DNA of 64,000 nt from Croceivirga sp. GTDB taxonomy: Bacteria; Bacteroidota; Bacteroidia; Flavobacteriales; Flavobacteriaceae. Below the pieces are notes generated by a model, which did not search any database, was not told where the DNA came from, and saw nothing but the letters and a program-made list of their open reading frames with translations. The stretch lies in the NCBI GenBank assembly GCA_028284935.1, contig JANQQQ010000012.1, positions 310,001-374,000 of the forward strand, in the 5' to 3' direction. This document shows, one piece after another, positions 1 to 8,937 of the stretch (positions within the stretch are counted from its first letter, which is position 1; each line of letters starts with the position of its first letter). The position numbers were made by a program, and so were the translations under genes.

Positions 1-1
1 G

Positions 2-292
2 ATTTTGGGATTCTTTTTTGCCCCTATCCTTGGGGAAAACCTTAGTCCCGTTATTTTGATATTACTGGCCATTGGAATCTTGGTATCCGGGATTGCACTA
101 AAAAGCAATATCCTTATCCTATCGAGCTTCCTGATCAACATTGCAGGCATCCTATGTTTTAACGTGGACTGGCTGTACCAGCCTTTGGTATTGTCCGCGG
201 CATCTTTTGTAGCCGTAATGTTACCTGGAGTTTATTTATATATTCAATCAAAAAACAGAAATCGGCCCACGCGTACCATTCGCAATGCCTGA
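2..292 (+). CDS. Membrane protein, C-terminal part (truncated by window start)
   Basis: The reading frame is open to the left edge, so this is probably the end of a longer protein; a TTG at 5 is the first possible start inside the window. The visible 95 residues hold about three hydrophobic membrane-spanning segments (roughly residues 12-32, 35-52 and 58-80) and a basic tail (KNRNRPTRTIRN). The stop lies just before or inside the start region of the winged-helix regulator, so the two are probably co-transcribed. I do not recognise the family. It may be an inner-membrane partner of the regulator, but that is inference from position only. Confidence 0.6.
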   Translation: MLGFFFAPILGENLSPVILILLAIGILVSGIALKSNILILSSFLINIAGILCFNVDWLYQPLVLSAASFVAVMLPGVYLYIQSKNRNRPTRTIRNA

Positions 293-305
293 TACTGTCC
301 CAACC

Positions 306-599
306 ATGGAAAACAACAAATTCAAATTGCTCAATCCCATACTGCATTCGCAATTGCGACTGGCCGTTATTTCCTTTTTGGTAGGGAATGGACACTCCAA
401 TTTTAATGAGCTCAAAGAAGTGACGGCGGCCAGTAGTGGCAACCTTAGTGTGCAACTTAAAAAATTGGAGGAATGTGGCTACCTTAAAATTGAAAAGGGC
501 TTTTTGAACAATTACCAGCACACTAAGGTAAGCATTACCCCTACAGGACTGAAGGCGTTTGAGGACTATGTAAAGGTGCTGAAGGAATACATTGAATAA
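306..599 (+). CDS. Winged-helix transcriptional regulator (HTH_34/ArsR-like)
   Basis: This is a small DNA-binding protein of about 97 residues. Residues 10-90 have the pattern of the stand-alone winged-helix regulators common in Bacteroidota: LHSQLRLAVISFL, then a recognition helix region SSGNLSVQLKKLEECGYL and a wing with YQHTKVSITPTG. The ATG at 306 (MENNKFKLL) is preferred over the in-frame ATG at 285, which would overlap the preceding gene by 8 bp. The product probably controls its own transcription unit. A 9-bp perfect inverted repeat lies between its stop and the next gene, where an operator would be expected. The ligand or signal is unknown. Confidence 0.85.
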   Translation: MENNKFKLLNPILHSQLRLAVISFLVGNGHSNFNELKEVTAASSGNLSVQLKKLEECGYLKIEKGFLNNYQHTKVSITPTGLKAFEDYVKVLKEYIE

Positions 600-612
600 T
601 TTTTTTATCAAT

Positions 613-633
613 TTAGTTTATAAAATAAACTAA
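613..633. promoter_or_regulatory. Palindromic candidate operator upstream of the TPR lipoprotein gene
   Basis: TTAGTTTAT, a 3-nt AAA spacer, then ATAAACTAA form a perfect 9-bp inverted repeat ending 11 bp before the ATG of the lipoprotein gene. There is no T-run after it, so it does not look like a terminator. Its position directly after the winged-helix regulator gene makes it a candidate binding site for that protein. Confidence 0.5.
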
Positions 634-644
634 TTTATACTTCT

Positions 645-1430
645 ATGAAAAGAACCATTTTACTCTATCTCAGTGTCGCACTAATGTCCCTGAATTGTGC
701 CAATACCACTCCTGCGAGTCACGATATTTCACCGCTCAACGAACAGGACAAGGAATTGCTCAAAGGAATTCAAGGAAAAATCTTTGATGCCTTTGTCCAG
801 ACCAATATTCAAAAGAACCCCAAGACCCTCGTGGACCTTAAGGAAAAGCTCCAAAACCTCGCTGATACTAATTCCAATAATTTGGTCACCTATTGGCAAT
901 CGTATTTACAGTACTACCTGTCCATCAGTTACATGACCCAGAAAAACATGGAACAGGCGGAAGAGGAAATTGATACGGCCGTGGACCTTTTGGAGGGTAT
1001 GGAGAATAAAAACTCTGAGGACTATGCCCTCTTGGCCCTTGCCGAAAGCTTCAGCATCCAGTTCAAAGGGTTTAAGGCCATGTTTATTTCTAGCTCCGTT
1101 AAGAAAAATGGGAAACGGGCCATGGCTATGGAACCGAAAAACCTTAGGGCCTATTATGTGCTGGGCAGTAGTGACTTTTATACCCCTGAACAATACGGTG
1201 GTGGAGAAGAGGCGGAATCCCTGCTCTTAAAAGCCATTTCCCTTCCGGAACAACTCAACAAAAATCCTTATCTCCCCTCCTGGGGCAAGGCAGAATCCTA
1301 TGAGCTCTTGGTGAAGCACTATCTCAAAACCGAGGATAAAAGCAAGGCAAAAACCTATTGCAAAGAGGGGCTGGAACACTTTCCCAACAACTATGGCTTG
1401 GGAAAATTGGCCGTTCAACTTTTGGATTAA
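645..1430 (+). CDS. TPR-containing lipoprotein
   Basis: The 261-residue protein starts with a lipoprotein signal peptide (MKRTILLYLSVALMSLNC, putative lipidated Cys18). The rest is mostly helical with tetratricopeptide-like segments, for example WQSYLQYYLSISYMTQKNMEQAEEEI, KNLRAYYVLGSSDFY and SYELLVKHYLKTEDKSKAK. It should sit in the periplasm, anchored to the inner or outer membrane. The TonB-receptor gene starts 6 bp after its stop, so the two are almost certainly one operon, and the lipoprotein may help the receptor or the fate of its ligand. The substrate cannot be read from the sequence. Confidence 0.75.
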   Translation: MKRTILLYLSVALMSLNCANTTPASHDISPLNEQDKELLKGIQGKIFDAFVQTNIQKNPKTLVDLKEKLQNLADTNSNNLVTYWQSYLQYYLSISYMTQKNMEQAEEEIDTAVDLLEGMENKNSEDYALLALAESFSIQFKGFKAMFISSSVKKNGKRAMAMEPKNLRAYYVLGSSDFYTPEQYGGGEEAESLLLKAISLPEQLNKNPYLPSWGKAESYELLVKHYLKTEDKSKAKTYCKEGLEHFPNNYGLGKLAVQLLD

Positions 1431-1436
1431 TTCCCA

Positions 1437-3581
1437 ATGAACAAGGTCCTCCCCTTCCTTTTGGTGTGTTGCCTTCAACTGCCATCGCAAACCCTAATAA
1501 AGGGGGTGGTCAAAGATGGCAAAGACCCTGTGTTTGCTGCCAATGTATTTTTAAAATCCAACCCCGAACAGGGTACGACCACCGATTTTGATGGATCCTT
1601 TCAATTGGGTTTCATTTCAGAAAACGACACCTTAGTGGTCTCCTATATCGGATACAATACGCTGGAAGCACCTGTAAACCGTTTACAAAAAGTGCAGTTC
1701 AATACACTCCTATTGGCGCGTTCCGCACAAACCTTAGAGGAGGTCATCCTTGTGGGGACCGACCCCATTTCGGATAAATTTTCCGTCCAAAAACTGGAAA
1801 AATTGGACATTTACCTCAATCCCATTGCCCAAGGGGATCCCCTAAAGGCCATTACCATTCTACCGGCCTCCACCATTGATGATGAAACGGTCAATCCCTC
1901 CTTGCGGGGCAGCAGTTCCGATCGATCACGGGTGGTTTTCAATAATGTTCCCGTCTATAATCCCGTTCGGGCCAGCCAGTTGAACAATCAAGGTTTTTTT
2001 AGCCTTTTCAATACCGAACTCATTGATAAACAATACGTCTATGCCAGTAATCCCCCCCTCACCTATGGCAATACCAGTGCGGGCCTGGTGGAAATACAGA
2101 CCATTAAAGCTTTAAAGAACGACCAGTTAAAACTATCCAGCTCCTTGGCGAGCACGGGATTCTTTGCCTCCAAGCGGTTGAAAAAAGAAGGGAATTTTAT
2201 CCAACTCTACAGTAATTATCAATTTTCAGAAGCCTTTTTGGGCATCCAGGAAGAAAAATTGCCCGACCTCAATAACTTCAACACCTTTGATATTGGATTA
2301 AATACCAGGTTTCAACTCAGCAAAAAACTGTCCCTCAATAGTTTCTCTTACTTCATCGATGAGGATTTTTCAGGTTCCCGGGAGCAGTTCACCTACCGTG
2401 GGGATTTCAACTCGGCCAAAACCCGGGGTTTTACCATTAACAATTTGAATTATGCTTCTGAAAAGGGTCTTTTTACGATCAACTTTGGCTTTAATACGGA
2501 ATCCCAGGATTTCATGTTCGGGAATACAAATTCCGTCCAAAATACCAGCCAACTCTTTGCCTCACTGAACCATAAGACCAAATTGGGGTCCAACATAGCA
2601 CATCAAACGACCCTCGCTTGGGACCGTTTCGCAACGGACTTTGATAATGTGGTGCCTGAATTCTTTTATGCTCAATCTCCAGAATCCCCCAGTGTGGTTT
2701 CCAATTTTGATGGAACCAATACGCTACTGGAAATTGGTTCCTACACCAGTTGGGACGCGAAGGATGATTTATTGGTCTCGGTGGGATGGCGGACCAATAT
2801 TCCGAACAACGGTCAAGTGAACTATTGGAGCTACCAACTGGGATTACGGTATAAAATCAATGGGGAAAACACGCTATTGTTAAGCGGTGGAAAATACCAT
2901 AACTATACCACGCCCTCCTTTTTTATCCAGCAATACAACCTTTTGGACAGCGAACAGATCGCACTGGATTATACCTATACGTCGGAACGAACCAACATTA
3001 CTGCCGCATTGTACTACAAAAAGGAAGGAGGCCTGCAAACGGTCAATCAATTTCTTTTTTCTGACAACCTCACCACTGCAGGCGCGGAATTTTTCTTTCA
3101 ACAACAGCTCAATGACCGATTAAAGTTCTCCGTGGCCTACTCCTTTATCAATCAAAATACCACCTTAGGTGACACCACCTTTCCCGGACTGAGGGATTAC
3201 GATTACTTTATCAAATCCTCTTTGGAGTATACTCCCAAAAACTGGCCTTCTTTTTCCTTAAATTGGTTGGCACGACCAGGACAACGGTTCACCCCCATCA
3301 TCGATGGCACCTTTGATATTGATACCGGGTTCTATGAACCTAATTTCAGTGATGAATTTCTAAATAGTCGATATGGTCCCTACGTTCGTCTGGATTTAAG
3401 TGTCAGCAAATACATTAGTTGGAACAAACGGGAGTTGGTGCTATTTGCTTCGATTAATAATATCTTAAATCGCGCCAACCCACGTGAGGACATTTATACT
3501 AATGATTATTCCCAACGTCGTTTTGAACCCTACCAATTGCGGTTGTTGTATTTTGGGTTGGTGTATACCTTAAATAAATAG
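1437..3581 (+). CDS. TonB-dependent outer-membrane receptor
   Basis: The 714-residue protein has a signal peptide (about residues 1-18), a carboxypeptidase-regulatory-like domain (about 20-105, with TTTDFDGSF and VSYIGYNT), a plug domain (about 110-225, including PSLRGSSSDRSRVVFNNVPVYNP) and a C-terminal beta-barrel rich in aromatic strands. Such receptors import scarce nutrients (siderophores, cobalamin, oligosaccharides or peptides) across the outer membrane using TonB energy. No SusD-type partner is next to it; the only linked gene is the TPR lipoprotein just upstream. The ligand is unknown. Confidence 0.88.
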   Translation: MNKVLPFLLVCCLQLPSQTLIKGVVKDGKDPVFAANVFLKSNPEQGTTTDFDGSFQLGFISENDTLVVSYIGYNTLEAPVNRLQKVQFNTLLLARSAQTLEEVILVGTDPISDKFSVQKLEKLDIYLNPIAQGDPLKAITILPASTIDDETVNPSLRGSSSDRSRVVFNNVPVYNPVRASQLNNQGFFSLFNTELIDKQYVYASNPPLTYGNTSAGLVEIQTIKALKNDQLKLSSSLASTGFFASKRLKKEGNFIQLYSNYQFSEAFLGIQEEKLPDLNNFNTFDIGLNTRFQLSKKLSLNSFSYFIDEDFSGSREQFTYRGDFNSAKTRGFTINNLNYASEKGLFTINFGFNTESQDFMFGNTNSVQNTSQLFASLNHKTKLGSNIAHQTTLAWDRFATDFDNVVPEFFYAQSPESPSVVSNFDGTNTLLEIGSYTSWDAKDDLLVSVGWRTNIPNNGQVNYWSYQLGLRYKINGENTLLLSGGKYHNYTTPSFFIQQYNLLDSEQIALDYTYTSERTNITAALYYKKEGGLQTVNQFLFSDNLTTAGAEFFFQQQLNDRLKFSVAYSFINQNTTLGDTTFPGLRDYDYFIKSSLEYTPKNWPSFSLNWLARPGQRFTPIIDGTFDIDTGFYEPNFSDEFLNSRYGPYVRLDLSVSKYISWNKRELVLFASINNILNRANPREDIYTNDYSQRRFEPYQLRLLYFGLVYTLNK

Positions 3582-4032
3582 ACGGTAATTCTTATATGTA
3601 CAAAAGAAAAAGTGCGGAGCGCTACCAATTCAAAATTATGGGTGTATTTTAAATTTCTGGAAATCAGCTAGGACTTTTTGTTTAGTTCACTTCCTTTTCA
3701 ATTTAGGTTTTGGTGTTCGTTAATCTCCCTTGCTCAATTTCTTTTTTGGAAGATGCAAAAAAGAATAAACGTTCTATTCATTTCTTTGCTTGTCCAAAGA
3801 AACGAATCAAAGAAAGGACACTTTCTCCGCAGGAATTTTTGCTTTGCAAAACCGATGTCGAAACTCCGCCATCCCGACAATTCGTCGGGACGAGTACCAC
3901 CGGAGCTTTCTCCATCTATTTTCGGAGAAAGAAAGCCAATAATTAAACCAGTTTTGGATATGATATGGAAAAGTGCCGAGCGCTAGCAACCCGACACCTT
4001 CACACATCAAACCAACTTGAACAATTGTTCTT
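3582..4032. repeat. Non-coding gap with nested inverted repeats bracketed by near-identical 21-bp direct repeats
   Basis: No convincing gene is present. Two copies of a 21-bp sequence (AAAAGTGC(G/C)GAGCGCTA(C/G)CAA, 19 of 21 identical) lie at 3608-3628 and 3969-3989. Between them are several inverted repeats: TTCTTTG/CAAAGAA (3782-3788 and 3795-3801), TCCCGAC/GTCGGGA (3872-3878 and 3884-3890) and CTTTCTCC/GGAGAAAG (3906-3913 and 3924-3931). The layout resembles a repetitive palindromic or non-autonomous element. Overlapping short ORFs here (about 78-102 codons) show no recognisable protein features. The gap lies between two convergent transcription units. Confidence 0.55.
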
Positions 4033-4893
4033 TTATTCCTTAGCGCTGAACCCATCCTCCACAAAAGTGTAAGTCGTGCGATCCACTTCCGTTAAGCGGA
4101 AATACCCAAAGGCATAGTTATCCGGATTCGTTGTGTTAACTACGTTGCCTCTAACCGCAACGGGAGTGGTTTCAAAGATGCCCACTCCACCTATTTGGTC
4201 GACCAATATTTTGATATAGTCATAATAGGACCGGGAAATGCCATACATTTCGATATCCACCACATCCCCTGCTTGGAAAGGGGGGATATCCTCTTCATCC
4301 TCAATCTCGTACCACCATTCAATTTCATTGCCGTTGACAAATTCATCTTCAGCATACTCCAAGTCGGGCAGTAAATCCCCTTGGCGTTGGAATTTGAATA
4401 AATAGTTGTCCCCCTCGGTCTCTGGGTCGGTAAACACCACATTGACCTCCAAAATATCATCCTCAAAACCTTCTTCCCGCGATTGAAAGACGTTGGTGAT
4501 ATCCGTTACGGGGGTCATCGTCTCCTGGGCGGTGTAGACCTCCCCATTGTACTCAATCCTTAAGGAATACGATTGTCCCAAAACCGGCTGAAAACTGGTG
4601 GTTTGGTACGAACCGTCATTTTGGTCGGTAAAGACAAAATTGGTCCCACTACTATCATGGGTCACGGTCACGGAGGCTCCGGTGACGTCCAAAATAGTAT
4701 CCTCATCAAAGAAAGGGGTGGACTTTCGTAGGCGAATGGTCTGCACTCGGCCGTTGGTCCCTTTTTCCCAATCGATGGAAGCCTCTACCACCAAACGTTC
4801 GGGACCGCTCTGTACTTCCACGTCCACAACGTCGGTGCAGGAAGTAGCCATCACTAAAATCAAAATCGGTAGGTATCTTTTTATGCGTTTCAT
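4033..4893 (-). CDS. DUF4249 domain-containing lipoprotein
   Basis: The 286-residue protein has a lipoprotein signal (MKRIKRYLPILILVMATSC, Cys19) followed by the beta-rich DUF4249 fold (PERLVVEASIDWEKG, then segments such as SYSLRIEYNGEVYTA). This family occurs only in Bacteroidota, nearly always next to a TonB receptor, as here: the receptor gene ends 3 bp upstream. It is expected at the outer membrane as an accessory or ligand-binding subunit of that receptor, in the manner of SusD, but this has not been shown for the family as far as I know. Confidence 0.88.
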   Translation of the reverse strand: MKRIKRYLPILILVMATSCTDVVDVEVQSGPERLVVEASIDWEKGTNGRVQTIRLRKSTPFFDEDTILDVTGASVTVTHDSSGTNFVFTDQNDGSYQTTSFQPVLGQSYSLRIEYNGEVYTAQETMTPVTDITNVFQSREEGFEDDILEVNVVFTDPETEGDNYLFKFQRQGDLLPDLEYAEDEFVNGNEIEWWYEIEDEEDIPPFQAGDVVDIEMYGISRSYYDYIKILVDQIGGVGIFETTPVAVRGNVVNTTNPDNYAFGYFRLTEVDRTTYTFVEDGFSAKE

Positions 4894-4896
4894 GTC

Positions 4897-7302
4897 TTAG
4901 AATTTAAAGTTGTAAGTCAAGGATGGGACAATGCCAAAAATGGCGGTTCGCGTGGCTTCATTGGCCCCGGCTTCAATGTTCTGGCCAAAGGAAATGGCGG
5001 CGGCATTCCTCCGGTTATATAGGTTGTATACGCTCAACACCCACTCTCCCTTAAAGCGTTTGTCCCTGTATTTTTTTGGAATAAAGGTGATGGACGCATC
5101 AATACGATGATAGGCCGGCAATCGGTCCGAATTCCTTGGGGAATAACTGGCGATGGACAAATCCTCGTACAGATACTGGCCATTGGGAAAAGTCACGGGG
5201 CGACCTGTTTGAAAAATCAGATTGCTCCCAAAACTCCACTGGTCATTAAGTCGATAACTTCCCGAAATGGAAACATCGTGGGTGCGGTCAAAATTGGTGT
5301 TGTACCAGTCTCCATTATTAATACCCGGGCCACCTGCTGCCCCACCGGGCGTGCGTTGTTCCGATTTGGACAGCGTATAGGCAATCCATCCCGTTAAGTC
5401 CCCTTCGTTTTTGCGCAGTAACACTTCCAACCCATAGGCGCGCATTTCGCCATTCAGGATTTCCGTCTCAATGGTGTTTTGACCAATGAGCTCCGAACCG
5501 TCGATATAGTCAATGCGGTTGTCCACCGTTTTGTAATAGGTTTCCACTTCCAAAGAGTATTCCTTGTTCAAAAAATTACGAAAGTAGCCCAAGGCATACT
5601 GATTGGATACCTGCGGCTCAATAAAGGGGCCACTGGGCGTCCATACATCCAAGGGAGTGACCGATTCCGTGTTGCTCAACAAATGAATGTACTGCGCTGC
5701 CCGAGAGAATCCCGCTTTCACGGAAGAATCCTCGTTCAAGAGATAGGCCAAGGAAATCCGAGGTTCAAAATTGCCGTAGGTCTGGATGGATGCACTTCGG
5801 GCAAAATCGGTTTCCCCTATGGCTTCCCCACGTTCATAGATACCTAAGGCCGCATTGTATACTACCGGTTGTCCATTGGCATATTCCGTAATTGGTTGTC
5901 CGCCTAAACGGGAAAAGGCACTGTAGCGGAGCCCGTATTGGGCGGTCAGTCTATCCGTCAGTTTATGCTCTGCATTAAGGTACACCCCTCCTTCCAAGGC
6001 GCGCTTTTGATCCAATTGTAAGGGGTTTACCGGAGAACTTTCAGAGGTGGGCTGCACCTGCCCTGGGTCAAAATCATAGTAGATACCGTTTACCCCAAAA
6101 TCCAAGGAGAATTTATCATTGAGGTAGTACTTCACATCGTATTTTAAATTGTAATTGGTGATGGAGGACACCCATTCAAAATCATCCTGGTCAAAATTCA
6201 AGTCGTAATCATAGCGACTAAAAATGGCGGACAGGTTGGAAAACAAACGGTCGTTAAAAATATGGTTCCACCGAAGGTTGCCCGAACCGTTGCCATAGCT
6301 GTTTTGAAAAATTCCGGAAAAATCAAAGGCATCACGGCCAAAATATCCACTCAAAAAAAGTTTGTTGTTTCGGTTGATGCTGTAATTGGTCTTCAGGTTG
6401 AGATCGTAAAAAGAGACCCGATTATCCTCATTGGCAGCGGCCAAGATCAAATCTACATAGGAACGTCGCCCCGCGATCAAGAAGGAGCCCTTATCGCCAA
6501 ACACGGGCCCTTCCGCTGTCAAACGACTCGAGATGATCCCAATCCCCCCGGTAAGGGCATAGTTTTTTCGGTTCCCATCCTTTTGGCGAATATCCAGTAC
6601 AGAGGACACCCTGCCCCCAAAGCGTGCGGGAATACCGCCTTTGTAGAGTTTTACATCCTTTATGGCATCGGCATTAAAGACCGAAAAGAAACCAAACATA
6701 TGGGAGGTATTGTAAATAATGGCCTCATCGAGTAGCACTAGGTTTTGGTCCTGTGCGCCCCCGCGGACGTGGAAGCCGCCGGTTCCCTCCCCGTTGTTGG
6801 TAACCCCAGGCAAAAGCTGTAAGCTTTTGAGTACGTCGACCTCCCCTAGGACAACAGGCGTTTGTTTGATGGTCCCTACGTTCATTTTTACGACGCTCAT
6901 CTCCGGTTTTCGTAAAATGGCCCGTTCAGGTTCGTCCGCGGTGACCACCACTTCGTCGAGTTCGGTGGAAAACTCAGCAATTTCCACATCGCGTTTTAGG
7001 TCTTGATTCAAATTGATTTTCATGTTCACATCGGTATATCCCATATAGGAGATGTTAAGGATGTACTCCCCTGCCGGGGCGGTGATGCTATAGAACCCAT
7101 ACTCGTTGGTGACCCCGCCAACGGTGGTCCCGGTGAGGAATACAGAAGCCCCAAACAGGGTCTCTCCATTGCTTTTGTCGGTAATGGTCCCGCTAATGGT
7201 ATGGCTTTGTTGGCCTATTAATAGCATGCAGCCGGCAACATAAGCCCATAGCAAGCAGATGATGGTTTTGAATGGGGTTGTCTCCCCCCTTGTTCTGTTC
7301 AT
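4897..7302 (-). CDS. TonB-dependent receptor, partner of DUF4249 lipoprotein
   Basis: The 801-residue protein has a signal/anchor region (about residues 12-31), a carboxypeptidase-regulatory-like domain (about 34-120, with GTTVGGVTNEYGFYSI and SYMGYTDV), a plug domain (about 150-245, with GGFHVRGGAQDQNLVLLDEA and GGIPARFGGRVSSVLDI) and a 22-strand-type barrel ending in the aromatic residues YNFKF. It forms an operon with the DUF4249 lipoprotein downstream. The pair probably imports an unidentified nutrient. The 148-bp gap upstream separates it from a divergent gene and should hold its promoter. Confidence 0.9.
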   Translation of the reverse strand: MNRTRGETTPFKTIICLLWAYVAGCMLLIGQQSHTISGTITDKSNGETLFGASVFLTGTTVGGVTNEYGFYSITAPAGEYILNISYMGYTDVNMKINLNQDLKRDVEIAEFSTELDEVVVTADEPERAILRKPEMSVVKMNVGTIKQTPVVLGEVDVLKSLQLLPGVTNNGEGTGGFHVRGGAQDQNLVLLDEAIIYNTSHMFGFFSVFNADAIKDVKLYKGGIPARFGGRVSSVLDIRQKDGNRKNYALTGGIGIISSRLTAEGPVFGDKGSFLIAGRRSYVDLILAAANEDNRVSFYDLNLKTNYSINRNNKLFLSGYFGRDAFDFSGIFQNSYGNGSGNLRWNHIFNDRLFSNLSAIFSRYDYDLNFDQDDFEWVSSITNYNLKYDVKYYLNDKFSLDFGVNGIYYDFDPGQVQPTSESSPVNPLQLDQKRALEGGVYLNAEHKLTDRLTAQYGLRYSAFSRLGGQPITEYANGQPVVYNAALGIYERGEAIGETDFARSASIQTYGNFEPRISLAYLLNEDSSVKAGFSRAAQYIHLLSNTESVTPLDVWTPSGPFIEPQVSNQYALGYFRNFLNKEYSLEVETYYKTVDNRIDYIDGSELIGQNTIETEILNGEMRAYGLEVLLRKNEGDLTGWIAYTLSKSEQRTPGGAAGGPGINNGDWYNTNFDRTHDVSISGSYRLNDQWSFGSNLIFQTGRPVTFPNGQYLYEDLSIASYSPRNSDRLPAYHRIDASITFIPKKYRDKRFKGEWVLSVYNLYNRRNAAAISFGQNIEAGANEATRTAIFGIVPSLTYNFKF

Positions 7303-7450
7303 TTTTTTGATTTTTGATGGTTGTTAAACATTAACTACCACCAGAGACAGATCAAAAACGGAAGGGTTGCATGGAAGTTTACTTAGTCTCTATTTAAAAC
7401 AAACAGGATTAACTAATTTTAGAATACGATTCGAATTAAAATGTTAATAC

Positions 7451-7984
7451 ATGATTGAGAGAATATTGTTAGATCCAGAATTATTAATTGCTGCTGTTGC
7501 AGTTTTCATTTCATTTCTTTCAATATTAATTGGAGCACTGTCTCTAAGAATGCAAAGATCCCATAACAGAAAGTCAGTAAAACCAATTGGCAACATACTC
7601 TTTTCCGATTACGAAAATTTGATTGCTGTAAATATCAAAAACACAGGGATTGGGCCTTTAATTATCAAGAAGCTCGAAGTTACCAACAGCTCAAAATCAC
7701 CTAGGAATAACATAATTGATTGGATGCCACAACATCCAAAAGACTTAACTTGGTCTAATTTTTTGTCCATTGGCACCAATTTTGTTATTCCCCCTAATCA
7801 AAGTTTAAACATCATTGAATTGAAGACAGGCCAAAATATATCAAAGACATTTGCGGAGTTTCGTGATGAAATAAGGAAAGTTCTAAGTGATCTGACTATT
7901 GAATTGGTTTATGTTGATTTGTACAACAAAAAACAACCGGTTAACAGAAAGGAATTGCGTTGGTTTGGAAGAAATGTTAAGTAA
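7451..7984 (+). CDS. Hypothetical membrane-anchored protein
   Basis: The 177-residue protein has one N-terminal membrane helix (about residues 11-32) and a soluble part with ENLIAVNIKNTGIGPLIIKKLEV, a pattern seen in immunoglobulin-like or DUF-type beta domains of unknown role. Its codon use is visibly more A+T-rich than its neighbours, and it stands alone between two unrelated transcription units, so it may be a recent acquisition. No function can be assigned. Confidence 0.65.
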   Translation: MIERILLDPELLIAAVAVFISFLSILIGALSLRMQRSHNRKSVKPIGNILFSDYENLIAVNIKNTGIGPLIIKKLEVTNSSKSPRNNIIDWMPQHPKDLTWSNFLSIGTNFVIPPNQSLNIIELKTGQNISKTFAEFRDEIRKVLSDLTIELVYVDLYNKKQPVNRKELRWFGRNVK

Positions 7985-8058
7985 AAACGGATTTCTTGAT
8001 TCAAATCAATGGAAGCTGTCCCCTACTTCCTGAAATTTGTGATTCTAAGCATTAGCAA

Positions 8059-8826
8059 ATGAAAATACAGCACCTTAGAAATGCCACAATGGTCTTAGAA
8101 ACCAACGATAGTGTTCTTTTGATCGATCCCATGTTGGGTGCAAAGGGCAGCCTTCCCCCTTTTGCCTTTTTGAAGTCCAAACCCAAAAGAAATCCAACCG
8201 TGCCCCTACCCGAAAACAGTGGGGACGTATTGGAACGGGTGACGCATTGCCTCATTACCCATAAACATCCGGACCATATCGACAGGGATGCCATGCAGTA
8301 TTTGATTGCGAAGAACATTCCGGTCATCTGTAGTGTACTGGATGCCGCCTTTTTTAGAAAAAAAGGCTTAAACGTAACCCAAACCCTAGAGTATTGGCAA
8401 AAAACCGACTTTTTGGATGGGAAAATCGAGGGAATCCCAGCACGTCATGGCTATGGCTTTGTAGCGAAGCCTGCGGGCAACGTCATGGGCTTCTATTTGG
8501 AATTGCCCAACCAGCCTTCGGTGTACTTAAGCTCCGACACCATTTATACGGAGAATGTCGAAAAAGTGTTGCGGGACTACCAACCGGATATCAGTGTGGT
8601 GGCGGCCGGAAGTGCCCGTTTTGATCTTTTCAAACCGTTATTGATGACCGTAGCGGATGTTTTGCGATTTATCAAAGATGCTCCGGGAAAGGTGATTGCG
8701 AATCATATGGAGGCGGTCAACCATTGCCCAACAACACGGATGGAATTGGCTGCGCTGGTCGCCAAACAGGGTCTTGAGGATAAAATTCATATTCCCAAAG
8801 ATGGGGAGGTGATGGCGTTTGGCTAG
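8059..8826 (+). CDS. MBL-fold metallo-hydrolase (UlaG-like)
   Basis: This is a 255-residue cytoplasmic protein of the metallo-beta-lactamase superfamily. The metal motif HxHxDH is seen as HKHPDH (H68, H70, D72, H73); further candidate ligands are D20-region LIDPML, SSD around residue 155 and NHMEAVNH near residues 215-222. The N-terminus MKIQHLRNATMVLE matches the UlaG/L-ascorbate-6-P-lactonase-like branch, which hydrolyses varied esters and lactones. The substrate is not inferable. It precedes a Crp/Fnr-type regulator, but with a gap of about 110 bp. Confidence 0.85.
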   Translation: MKIQHLRNATMVLETNDSVLLIDPMLGAKGSLPPFAFLKSKPKRNPTVPLPENSGDVLERVTHCLITHKHPDHIDRDAMQYLIAKNIPVICSVLDAAFFRKKGLNVTQTLEYWQKTDFLDGKIEGIPARHGYGFVAKPAGNVMGFYLELPNQPSVYLSSDTIYTENVEKVLRDYQPDISVVAAGSARFDLFKPLLMTVADVLRFIKDAPGKVIANHMEAVNHCPTTRMELAALVAKQGLEDKIHIPKDGEVMAFG

Positions 8827-8937
8827 ACCGCGCGTGGAGAATCCCAAAAAACAAATCCCAAATTCCGAATCTCCAATTTCAGGGAATAAAGGTGTTGACT
8901 ATCTTTAGCCTAAGGTTTTAGTGCCCCATCTGAAAGC

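Noticed and set aside
159-611. 150-codon minus-strand ORF across the first two genes
   Set aside because: Shadow of two plausible plus-strand genes; no domain or signal sequence pattern.
3678-3986. 102-codon ORF in the 3582-4032 gap
   Set aside because: Covers inverted repeats and has several overlapping frames of similar length; no protein-like pattern.
5479-5847. Plus-strand ORF within the TonB receptor gene
   Set aside because: Lies fully in the antisense of a clear receptor; sequence has no independent features.
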